Origin: Baffinella frigidus
Taxonomy: Eukaryota; Cryptophyceae; Cryptomonadales; Baffinellaceae
Length of the DNA: 11,686 nucleotides
Assembly: GCA_026770585.1 (NCBI GenBank)
Contig: MU646733.1
Coordinates: 362,151-373,836 of the forward strand
Direction of reading: 5' to 3'
In this document: in pieces, positions 5,541 to 11,363 of the stretch
How positions within the stretch are numbered: position 1 is the first letter of the stretch
Layout of the letters: each line of letters begins with the position of its first letter
Translations under genes and position numbers: made by a program
The notes under the pieces: generated by a model
Seen by the model: only the letters and a program-made list of their open reading frames with translations
Databases searched by the model: none
What the model was told of the DNA's origin: nothing

Positions 5541-5637
5541 CTATTTGGACCAAATAATTTGGTCAACGATAATGATAATTATTGTTATTGATAATAATAA
5601 TTTGGTCAACTATTTGGACCAAATAATTTGGTCAACG
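5541..5637. repeat. 28-bp perfect direct repeats, each nearly palindromic, around an AT-rich core
   Basis: CTATTTGGACCAAATAATTT plus GGTCAACG is found identically at 5541-5568 and 5610-5637. Each copy is itself an imperfect palindrome (TTGGACCAAAT/ATTTGGTCAA). The 41 bp between them are almost pure A/T (GATAATAAT-type). The arrangement resembles a recombination or protein-binding site, but no partner gene is nearby. Confidence 0.6.
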
Positions 5638-5639
5638 GA

Positions 5640-5745
5640 TCGGCCACTTTAGATGAGGATTCAAAGAAGTCCCCCGCAATTCCCTCAAAGTCAAATAGCT
5701 GGGTTTGCCCATCGCCTCCACAAATAACTCAGCCCGGGGAGGGGC
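5640..5745 (-). pseudogene. Weak coding-like fragment
   Basis: On the minus strand a frame reads ELFVEAMGKPSYLTLREL and a few more residues before losing quality. The left side (CCCGGGGAGGGGCGCGTGCG at 5734-5753) is repeated at 6000-6019. The stretch may be a decayed exon related to the other gene fragments between 5950 and 6740. No family recognised, low certainty. Confidence 0.2.
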
Positions 5746-5865
5746 GCGTGCGTGGCTGCCCAACCAATGTTCATCAAATCGAGGATGGATCTGGGCCATT
5801 TCCTTAGGCGAAGGGTTCGAATTCGAACGTTTTGCAGAAGGAAATGACTCGAGCGTTTTGTAATA

Positions 5866-5912
5866 ATAAAACTAACGGGGCTATATGTGACTTGTAGCCC
5901 CGTTAGTTTTAT
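5866..5912. repeat. Perfect 17-bp stem hairpin
   Basis: ATAAAACTAACGGGGCT (5866-5882) and AGCCCCGTTAGTTTTAT (5896-5912) are exact inverted copies around a 13-nt loop. CATTTGTACCAGAA follows directly, as it does inside the element at 5146-5322. It could be a MITE remnant or a folded RNA signal. Confidence 0.7.
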
Positions 5913-5954
5913 CATTTGTACCAGAACGAGCCACTTTACGAATCTAAAATCAGA

Positions 5955-6008
5955 TCCAGGTACTATGAATGTCAATCGCCATGTCCTTGATCCGCTCGGC
6001 CCGGGGAG
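5955..6008 (-). pseudogene. Fragment related to the 6172-6321 coding remnant
   Basis: On the minus strand it reads AERIKDMAIDIHS, which aligns with VERIRDLAVDMQRG at about 6225-6184. Changes are conservative (K/R, M/L, I/V, I/M), as expected of copies that once evolved under protein-level selection. It is separated from its relative by the GA microsatellite. Confidence 0.35.
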
Positions 6009-6032
6009 GGGCTCGTGCGTGCCTATCCCGGG

Positions 6033-6053
6033 CGAGAGAGAGAGAGAGAGGGA

Positions 6054-6091
<38 letters not shown>

Positions 6092-6166
6092 CAGAGAGAC
6101 AGAGAGACAGCGAGAGACAGAGAGAGACAGAGAGACAGATAGTGAGGGACAGAGAGAGAGAGAGGG
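6033..6166 (+). repeat. (GA)n microsatellite with GACA interruptions
   Basis: About 130 bp of nearly pure purine: GAGA runs, GGGAGA variants, then (GAGACA)n. Open frames through it (Arg/Glu on plus, Ser/Leu on minus) are translation artefacts. The homopurine tract could form triplex DNA. Confidence 0.95.
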
Positions 6167-6171
6167 GCCCG

Positions 6172-6321
6172 GGGTCGCACCATCCCCCGCTGCATATCCA
6201 CCGCCAAGTCCCTGATCCGCTCCACGCTCAGCGCCTGCATCGCCTCCGCCACCTCCTCCGCCCCATCACCACTCTCCATCACATCCAACCGCGCCTGCGC
6301 GCTCGCTTGCACCTGGTGCAC
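6172..6321 (-). pseudogene. Decayed coding fragment, best of several copies
   Basis: The minus-strand frame from 6321 reads HQVQASAQARLDVMESGDGA, then EEVAEAMQALSVERIRDLAV DMQRG, a convincing amphipathic helix with GC-rich third positions, before running into the GA microsatellite. Parts recur at 6495-6576 (ASVPARLDVMENGDGAEQAA), 6681-6740 (ASAQTRLDHM) and 5955-6008. No intact gene links them, so I call it a remnant or repeated exon of an unknown gene. The family is not recognised. Confidence 0.4.
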
Positions 6322-6740
6322 GCGACGGTAGGGGGGTTTAGTCGGTAGGGGACTTTAGACGGTAAGGGACTATGCGCTCGCTGGCACCTGCGCCCGGCAC
6401 GTTTTCGCGTCAGGCCGCGGCAGGTCGTCACTGGGAATTTCAGAACGCAACGGTTCGTTTCGTGGTACTAAATGGTACGTCGCCACCATCGTTTTCTCCG
6501 CCGCCTGCTCCGCCCCATCCCCATTCTCCATCACATCCAACCGCGCCGGTACGCTCGCTTGCACCTGCGAGGGTAGTCCGCGCGTTTGGTGTCAACACTG
6601 TCAACACAGAGGGCTACGAAGGGATTTTCGGGCACTCAGTGCCCGAGTTTCCGTTACTATCTCCGATTCGGGAGCTCATCCGCCATGTGATCCAACCGCG
6701 TCTGCGCGCTCGCTTGCACCTGGTGCACGCGACGGTAGGG
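6243..6740. repeat. Three copies of a 60-90 bp coding-derived repeat
   Basis: The motif CATCACATCCAACCGCGCC followed by CGCTCGCTTGCACCTG occurs at 6243-6331, 6495-6576 and 6681-6740 (last copy partial). Copies one and three continue with GTGCACGCGACGGTAGGGG. The short word GACGGTAGGGG or GACGGTAAGGG occurs at least five times between 6325 and 6920. The copies lie beside the 148-bp direct repeat. Confidence 0.7.
6345..6492 (+). repeat. 148-bp direct repeat, copy 1
   Basis: This segment (GTAGGGGACTTTAGACGGTA ... CGTGGTACTAAATGGTACGT ... CACCATCG) recurs at 6897-7044 with roughly ten substitutions. A small inverted pair GGTAC...GGTAC lies near the right end. Its role is unknown; no coding frame is shared convincingly. 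Confidence 0.85.
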
Positions 6741-6896
6741 GTCGTTGGGACGAAATTTGCACAGTCACGAGGTTGGAATACCTTATCCCGGTAGATTTTT
6801 TTACAACCCCACATGTAAATAGGCCCCACTTGCATTCTCGAGTGGCTACCCAGATCCAGCTGCCTCGGAATTCTTAGACGGTAGGGGGCTTGAGGC

Positions 6897-7044
6897 AGTA
6901 GGGGACTTTAGACGGTAAGGGACTATGCGCTCGCTGGCACCTGCGCCCGGCACGTTTTCGCGTCAGGCCACGGCAGGTCATTGCTGGGAATTCCAGAACG
7001 CAACGTTTCATTTCGTGGTACTAAATGGTACGTAGCCACCATCG
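6897..7044 (+). repeat. 148-bp direct repeat, copy 2
   Basis: Second copy of 6345-6492, same orientation, about 550 bp downstream. From 7045 to 7375 I see no convincing gene. There is a short telomere-like GTTTTAGGGTGTAGGGTGTG at 7299-7318, and CTACTATCTCCGAT at 7274-7287 recurs from 6654. Confidence 0.85.
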
Positions 7045-7375
7045 ATTTCGCAGCTACTCGTCCTTTTCACGTCCGATCCGAATACAAAATTTCGGGCCCG
7101 GGTACAATTTTTTATAAAAGACTTGTAGCTGAAATTCTAACTTGCGACCTGGCGTGGGTAGCCCCCGCGAGGAGCGCAAAGACTGCCTCCAACAAGTCCA
7201 TTTTAAAGTGAGTACCAGCAGACCAAATCCTTAATTTTCAACCTGACTTCTTGGATTGCAGGCGGGCTTTGGAGCTACTATCTCCGATGCTGGAGCGTTT
7301 TAGGGTGTAGGGTGTGGGATGAACCTTGGCCCAGCCGTCGGAGAACACGGAGAGACGAAAGCCCGCGCGGCTCAG

Positions 7376-7866
7376 GACAGTCCCCTCGCCATTCGTCGGC
7401 GTGCGCTGCGCGTTGACGTATGCTGGGGTTTCGGCGACCTGCGGCCGCATTCAGCTCAAAGAATCTACTAATTAATGCCTGATGCTTCAGTGAATGTATA
7501 AATTAATTCCTTTCCTGCCAACAAAACATGCTACATAAATGCTTCAGTGTTACAAGCCTGGTCCAATTGTGTAGTGATAGGATGTTCCCTTTGCCGTTCG
7601 ACGGCGTGCGCTGCGCGTTGACGCACGCGGGGGGCTCCGAGACCTGCGGCCGCATTCAGCTCAAAGAATCTACTAATTGATGACTTATCAATGTCTCTGT
7701 GAATGTATAAATTAATGCCTTTCCTGCCTACGAAACATACTAAATAACTGCTTTACTATTAGTAATATGGTCCAATTGTGCAGTGAGAGGACAGCCCCCT
7801 CGCCGTTCGTCAGCGTGCGCTGCGCGTTGACGCACGCGGGGGGGTCGGCGACCTGCCACCCGAGGC
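7376..7866 (+). repeat. Tandem 205-209 bp repeat, two full units and one truncated
   Basis: Units start at 7376, 7581 and 7790 with GACAGTCCCCTCGCC-type sequence. They continue through GCGTGCGCTGCGCGTTGACG, GACCTGCGGCCGCATTCAGC, CAAAGAATCTACTAATT and GTGAATGTATAAATTAAT, and end TGGTCCAATTGTG.AGTGA. The third unit stops after about 77 bp in GACCTGCCACC. Each unit contains a GCGTGCG/CGCACGC hairpin. Substitutions differ between units, so they are not assembly copies. Confidence 0.9.
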
Positions 7867-7877
7867 CAACAAAGGAT

Positions 7878-7928
7878 CAGTTTCTTCCTAAAACTATCAG
7901 TTTCTTCCCAAAACTTAGGAAGAAACTG
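7878..7928. repeat. Hairpin with 14-bp perfect stem
   Basis: CAGTTTCTTCCTAA at 7878-7891 pairs with TTAGGAAGAAACTG at 7915-7928. A second CAGTTTCTTCCCAA direct copy lies in the loop at 7898-7911, so two alternative stems are possible. Confidence 0.6.
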
Positions 7929-7969
7929 GTTTTAGCAAGAAACGTGATAGTCCCTTTTGGGGGCTCGGG

Positions 7970-8010
7970 GAGCTGCGCGTTGACGTATGCGGGGGGTTCG
8001 GAGACCTGCG
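7970..8010 (+). repeat. Partial copy of the 205-209 bp repeat
   Basis: GCTGCGCGTTGACGTATGCG followed by GGGGGTTCGGAGACCTGCGG matches the 5' third of the tandem unit at 7376-7789. Unrelated sequence follows. Confidence 0.7.
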
Positions 8011-8255
8011 GTGTGTGTACCGGAAAACCTTTAGATGGTGTGTGTACCGGAAATCTCATCACGGCGAGTATTTCTGAGGAATACGATTTTGGTGTATATT
8101 AAGGCTTCGGGGCTGTTCATATTGGCCTTTCATAGCAGTAACTTCACAAAATATAGCCTTAAGATACACCAAAATTGCGTCGGTGGTCCCCGAAATCGTA
8201 TTTCTCAGAAATACTCGTCCGGATGAAATCCTTTAGATGGTGTGTGTACCGGAAA
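8009..8255 (+). repeat. Three copies of a 25-bp direct repeat around a foldback
   Basis: TTTAGATGGTGTGTGTACCG followed by GAAATC is found at 8031-8055 and 8231-8256, with a partial upstream copy at 8010-8028. The last two copies bracket the foldback at 8054-8228, so they behave like long flanking direct repeats. Confidence 0.7.
8054..8228. mobile_element. Foldback/MITE element, family A copy 2
   Basis: CGAGTATTTCTGAGGAATAC at 8065-8084 pairs with the right arm ending GTATTTCTCAGAAATACTCG at 8198-8217. An inner stem ATTTTGGTGTAT.TTAAGGC pairs 8086-8105 with 8156-8175. The outer TCTCATC and GATGAAAT extend the ends. The terminal sequence matches the element at 405-596. The right arm has about 20 bp extra (GTCGGTGGTCCCCG) that restores the family's CGGGGA motif, so the left arm has probably lost it. 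Confidence 0.78.
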
Positions 8256-8436
8256 TCCTTCAGATGGATTCCCTGGCGAAATAGAGTCTATCAGTTGATC
8301 CACCCTAGATTTTACGCGGAGCAATTGTAAAAAGCAATGGCTCTAGTAGAGTCCCTCTCAGGGACTTTCGATCCACTTTTGGCGTGTATTCCCCCTGAAA
8401 TCTGAGAAATTGACTTTTGCGATTGCCCCTCGTCTG

Positions 8437-8572
8437 ATCTTGGGTGGGTACGCGGGGGGCTCGGAGACTTGCGGCCGCATCTACTTCAGAGAATGTACTG
8501 ATTAATGTCTTTCCCGCCAACAAAACATACTACATAAATGCTTTACTGTTACTAGTATGGTCCAATGGTGTT
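8437..8572 (+). repeat. Partial copy of the 205-209 bp repeat
   Basis: GGGGGGCTCGGAGACTTGCG, CAGAGAATGTACTGATTAAT, CCAACAAAACATACTACATA and TAGTATGGTCCAATGGTG follow the order of the tandem unit at 7376-7789, with a deletion of about 30 bp in the middle. The interval 8257-8436 shows no clear gene. Confidence 0.75.
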
Positions 8573-8591
8573 TCTATTACCCTCTGAGCCA

Positions 8592-8717
8592 GAACATTTC
8601 ACCTAAGTCAACTCCCCCTGAAAATCTGTGCCTGAAATCAAATGCCTGCTCCCAGGGCAGGTCCGTCTAAACGAAATGGCAACTTACTGCCGAGGATCAG
8701 CTTTGTTGACTTAAGGT
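8592..8717. repeat. Inverted repeat flanking 90 bp
   Basis: ACCTAAGTCAAC at about 8600 and GTTGACTTAAGGT at 8705-8717 are inverted copies (one-base gap). GTTGACTTAAGG also occurs at 5045-5056. It directly adjoins, and shares its right arm with, the next inverted repeat, giving a nested structure. Confidence 0.5.
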
Positions 8718-8852
8718 AAAATATCCTGGCTGGCAGTGCACTTAGCAGAGACCGAGGACCTTTTCGCCTCATGCAGAGCTAGACCTTGCTATGGAAGAGC
8801 CTCGAGTGGAACCAAGGGGTGCACATTGCACTGCCCGCCAGGATATTTCACC
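8715..8852. mobile_element. MITE-like element of 138 bp with inverted repeats of about 26 bp
   Basis: GGTAAAATATCCTGGCTGGC AGTGCA (8715-8740) pairs with TGCACTGCCCGCCAGGATAT TTCACC (8827-8852) with few mismatches. The interior has no coding potential. No clear target duplication. Confidence 0.65.
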
Positions 8853-8915
8853 GCCACTAATCAGATGTTCCCCTCGCCATTCCACGCAAGATTCTAGGGC
8901 AGAGTGGCCCACAGG

Positions 8916-8941
8916 AGAAATAGTCGAATTCGACTATTTCT
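8916..8941. repeat. Perfect 26-bp palindrome
   Basis: AGAAATAGTCGAA followed immediately by TTCGACTATTTCT: every base pairs with no spacer. A spacer-less palindrome of this length is unlikely by chance and could be a dimeric protein-binding site or the fused ends of a deleted element. From 8942 to 9160 nothing else is recognisable. Confidence 0.75.
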
Positions 8942-9239
8942 TAAGTTCATAACTGGACATTCTTCCCACAGAAAAATCAAAATTTCGGAAAGTTGTTACA
9001 AGTTCCGTGTGAACTGGCTTGTTTTTCCAGGTCAGCCCTACACTCTTGCGTAGTTCGGCGGCGTGCGACGGAATTGAAGGTGAGGCTGCTTCCTTTTCAA
9101 AGTGTTTCCTGGTACAAATGATTCACGTGTCTCAAGAAGGCTCAACTCAACAACAAACGCATGATGCATGATACTGGCTCAACTCAACAACGCTGGGGTG
9201 TTTTCCGAGCCCTGCTTGAAATGAAACATACAAATGAAT

Positions 9240-9262
9240 TCTGGGGTTCGGAGACCTGCGGC
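9240..9262 (+). repeat. Short fragment of the 205-209 bp repeat
   Basis: CTGGGGTTCGGAGACCTGCG GCAGCATCCA resembles the GACCTGCGGCCGCATTCA part of the tandem unit near 7431 and 7641. It shows that the family extends to within 250 bp of the gene at 9608-10270. Confidence 0.5.
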
Positions 9263-9323
9263 AGCATCCACCAGCCCTTACGGGGGGACCAAATTGATGA
9301 TTTTCGACCTTGTGTACAAAACA

Positions 9324-9365
9324 CCTTTAAAACTCCCAAAGCCCTGAGAATGGGAGTTTTAAAGG
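9324..9365. repeat. Perfect 15-bp stem hairpin
   Basis: CCTTTAAAACTCCCA (9324-9338) and TGGGAGTTTTAAAGG (9351-9365) enclose a 12-nt loop. It lies downstream of the minus-strand gene and overlaps the stop of its unspliced reading frame (9359), so it could be a 3'-UTR structure; this is inference. Confidence 0.6.
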
Positions 9366-9461
9366 AATTCTTTTTTGTCAGCACCTCGAATTCGACGGAC
9401 TGGCAAGGTAAAATGGTTCAAAGGTTTTCGATGATTTGGTCTCACCGTGAGGGTTGGTGGA

Positions 9462-9601
9462 TCTAGCGCTCTCTCAAGTCTATCTGGGCTCACCGATTTG
9501 GTGGGCCCGGGCTCTTTCCGCTCCAAGTTGACGGATTTGTACCGCGAACCCAGAACGTCAACTTGAGAATAGTCGGTCAACCCGAGTGAGGCAGAGCTAG
9601 G
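9462..9601 (+). mobile_element. Inverted-repeat element family I, copy B, abutting a 5' splice site
   Basis: Full-length match to copies at 1735-1875 (reverse) and 11364-11537 (same strand). The right end GAGTGAGGCAGAGCTAGGA is the inverse of the left end of copy C (TCCTAGCTCCGCCTCAGTC). Its own left end TCTAGCGCTCTCTCAAGTC is a more diverged version. The right end stops 6 bases inside the intron of the minus-strand gene (donor GTGAGT at 9607-9602). On the minus strand the far end reads GCGCTAG, a usable 3' splice site at 9463, so element plus GTGAGT would make a 145-bp intron. Confidence 0.75.
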
Positions 9602-9607
9602 ACTCAC
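9463..9607 (-). other. Possible 145-bp intron made almost entirely of an inverted-repeat element
   Basis: On the minus strand the sequence runs GTGAGT|CCTAGCTCTGCC ... GAGAGAGCGCTAG, i.e. a consensus donor followed directly by the element's terminal repeat, and a TAG acceptor formed by the other end. Splicing here would join phase 0 to ATCCACCAACCC and stop after six codons (IHQPSR), so either this is the last exon, a different acceptor is used, or the donor GGTGAGACC at about 9448 starts another intron. The donor is convincing; the acceptor is inference. Confidence 0.35.
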
Positions 9608-10270
9608 CGCGGGCTGCTCCTTGCTTCCGAACTCCATGCACATCCGCCCGATCCCAGCAGGCGTCGGGACCGGCAGGCAGATCGACGCCGCGGAGACGGG
9701 GAGGGGCGCCGCCATGAGGAGCGCCGTCGCGGCAACAATGCACCAGCGTGCGGCCGCCTGCACCTGCTCAGCGGATCGACTGCCGAGCAGCGCGCCGGTG
9801 AGACGCAGGTGCGCGAGGACCCGGAGGAGCGCCGCCCAGAGGATCCCCGTGACCGCGCGGAACATCCGGACGATCCGCACCCGCGAGCACGCCAGTCCGT
9901 GTAGGGGCTCCGCCTGGCTCCGCTCGCTCTCTCTGCTCGCTTGCTCCCCTTGGCTCCCGCCCGCGCCTCCGTTCCGAAGGGGGCCGATCCCTGGCGATGC
10001 GCCCGATGGGCCCCCCGGACCTTCCCCGAGCCGTGCCTGTACGACCGGCGCGTGCCGCCGCAGCCGCAGCCCACTAACATGCAAACCCCGTGGCACTCCG
10101 ACCCCAGGCGCCACCTGCAATGATGATGCGAACGCCGCTCGTGGAACAAGTGGAATTCCGACGCCTGGCACCAAACCATCCGACACCCGCAACGAGGCCA
10201 GAACCACCACGACAACAAGCAGCCCCGGTCCATGCGGTCCTCGCATGGAGACGAGGCTCAGAGGAGCCAT
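9608..10270 (-). CDS. First exon of a membrane or organelle-targeted protein, family unknown
   Basis: The ATG at 10270 has A at -3 and G at +4 and opens a frame of exactly 221 codons to a strong 5' splice site (GCG|GTGAGTCC, intron from 9607), phase 0. Residues 1-32 look like a signal peptide (hydrophobic core 17-27, LLVVVVVLASL). After it comes a Gly/Pro/Arg-rich stretch with RAAFASS at 44-50, loosely like the A-F cleavage motif of secondary-plastid preproteins. Residues 137-162 are a hydrophobic but basic segment. Residues 176-194 (CIVAATALLMAAPLPVSA) resemble a second, lumen-type signal ending AxA. The last part reads ICLPVPTPAGIGRMCMEFG with two cysteines. The pattern suggests multi-step targeting, perhaps to a plastid lumen, or a two-pass membrane protein. 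Read unspliced, the frame stays open through the inserted element to 9359 (303 codons). The family is not recognised. Confidence 0.6.
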
Positions 10271-10618
10271 CGTGGCGCGCAGTCCCCCGGAAGACTCTGT
10301 GCGATCCACGAGCGGAACGGCGGCCGAGAGTTTTCGGGGATCGCCGACTTCCCATTGAAGGCGAGGATGGAGCTTCAGTCATTTTCTCCAACAGAGGGCT
10401 CGAGTTCGAATGTTTTGTCATCGGAAATGATTTTGTCCATTCTCGATTTGAACCTACAAACAATCGGAGTTCCCCTGCAGCCTTGTTCGCGCCTTGCCGC
10501 CCCTTTCCTGCCCTCGCTTCTCGGGGAGGTGGCGTGGCGTGCGCTGTTCTGTCCCAGCTGGGTGAGCGGATTCACCTTACCACGGGGGGGGGGAGGGGGG
10601 GGGGGCATTTCCAACACC
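10271..10618. promoter_or_regulatory. Divergent intergenic region with a poly(G) tract
   Basis: About 350 bp separate the two divergent start codons, so promoters for both genes should lie here. I see no clear TATA box. A run of ten G, one A and eleven G (10584-10605) lies 14 bp upstream of the plus-strand ATG, in the presumed 5' UTR, where it could form a G-quadruplex and affect translation or reverse transcription. The plus frame is open upstream of 10619, so a longer N-terminus is formally possible. Confidence 0.45.
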
Positions 10619-10899
10619 ATGGCGGGTGTGCTCGACGCAGGTTCCTGGCACCACCAGGCCTCCACCATCGGCGAGGAGGCGGCTGGACGGCCCAATGGAG
10701 GCTCGATCCTCGAAACGCGGCTGGGTGAGCTCGTCGGCGAGGGCGTCATCGCGGACTACTGTGTGTGCGACGCCGCCGGCGCTGTGCTACTGGCTGCTGC
10801 TGGAGGCGGCGGGGTCTTGGAGGCGGACTTGAGGGCGAACCCCGCACTCGCTGGGCAGTTTCGCGCCGCGTTCTCTATCGATGCGGAGGGCGCCGAGCC
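10619..10899 (+). CDS. Profilin-like protein, exon 1
   Basis: Profilins bind actin monomers and poly-proline proteins and steer actin assembly in the cytoplasm. The ATG at 10619 has an ideal context (ACC ATG G). Residues 1-28 are an extension not typical of profilins. From residue 30 the pattern SILETRLGELVGEGVIADYC then VCDAAGAVLLAAAG follows the profilin N-terminus (Y-V-D..L-v-G-t-G.....A.I...dG.vWA), although the usual tryptophans are replaced by Ile and Leu. Residues 66-88 (VLEADLRANPALAGQFRAAF) fit the following helix. The exon ends at 10899 in CC|GTGCGG, phase 2, matching exon 2. The donor is not the strongest. A divergent profilin-fold protein is the alternative. Confidence 0.5.
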
Positions 10900-11044
10900 G
10901 TGCGGGTCGGCCGCCCACTCTTCTTCCCACCAGCCTTCATCGTGATCGTGGGAGCACCTCCCCTTATTCAAATCCCCTTGATCAATTTGTAGCTGTCCAT
11001 GAGATCAAGGCCATTTTACCGTTCTCACGCTCTCGATCCACCAG
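10900..11044 (+). other. Intron 1 of the profilin-like gene
   Basis: GTGCGG at 10900 to ...CTCTCGATCCACCAG at 11044, 145 bp. It was chosen because it restores the reading frame (phase 2 on both sides) and joins SIDAEGAEP to WSSFVMLNGRKL, giving a continuous profilin-like pattern. A second acceptor-like site, ...ATCAATTTGTAG at 10992, does not keep phase with this donor. Confidence 0.45.
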
Positions 11045-11134
11045 GTGGTCGTCGTTCGTAATGCTCAACGGGCGCAAGCTGGTGGTCGTGCGGCGCACCA
11101 TGGGCACCCTCTGCGCTGTTTCCAAGGAGCGAAG
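11045..11134 (+). CDS. Profilin-like protein, exon 2
   Basis: The 90-bp exon encodes residues 95-123, WSSFVMLNGRKLVVVRRTMG TLCAVSKER. In profilins this is the central part, G-[IL]-x-[LF]-x-G-x-K-[YF]-x-V-x-R-x-...-[IL]-[YC]-x-x-K. MLNGRKLVVVRR and LCAVSKE fit the pattern well, including the Gly-x-Lys and the following Arg. The exon ends AAG|GTCTCT at 11134, leaving two bases of an Arg codon that the first base of exon 3 completes. Reading through instead meets a stop at 11145, after only four more codons. Confidence 0.5.
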
Positions 11135-11149
11135 GTCTCTCTCTTGACT

Positions 11150-11200
11150 TGATGGCCTGTCTCTCTCTGTTTATAAAGCTCTCTCTCTCTCTATCTCTCT

Positions 11201-11245
<45 letters not shown>

Positions 11246-11284
11246 CTCGCTCTCCCTCTCCCTCTCCCTCTCTCTCTCCCTCTG
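11150..11284 (+). repeat. (CT)n microsatellite
   Basis: About 130 bp of almost pure pyrimidine on the plus strand, with a TTTATAAAG interruption at 11169-11177 and CTCCC-rich variants at the right end. It lies inside the presumed intron, where a pyrimidine tract leads into an AG, and is the strand-complement type of the GA tract at 6033-6166. Confidence 0.95.
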
Positions 11285-11321
11285 TCGGCAGTCAGCGGGT
11301 TGCTGTCTCGTGATCGACTCT

Positions 11322-11335
11322 CCTAAACCCTAGAC
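11322..11335 (-). repeat. Short C-rich telomere-like motif
   Basis: CCTAAACCCTAGACCC is about two heptamers of the telomere-like repeat in the orientation opposite to 838-3716, close to element C. Two units can occur by chance, but the nearby elements make a repair scar worth noting. Confidence 0.35.
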
Positions 11336-11363
11336 CCGCAGGGAGGGCCTCGTCGTGGAGGGT

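Noticed and set aside
5887-6348. Open frames through the GA microsatellite on both strands
   Set aside because: Arg/Glu and Ser/Leu runs are translation of simple repeat; only the flanking minus-strand fragment looks protein-like.
9161-9466. Plus-strand frame of 101 codons
   Set aside because: It crosses the hairpin at 9324-9365 and a fragment of the 205-209 bp repeat; no recognisable domain.
10270-10309. Earlier start of the minus-strand gene at 10309
   Set aside because: The codon there is GTG; the first good eukaryotic start is the ATG at 10270, which also begins a typical signal peptide.
9621-10728. Long plus-strand frames opposite the minus-strand gene
   Set aside because: They are antisense shadows in GC-rich DNA; the minus strand has the signal peptide, hydrophobic segments and the consensus donor.
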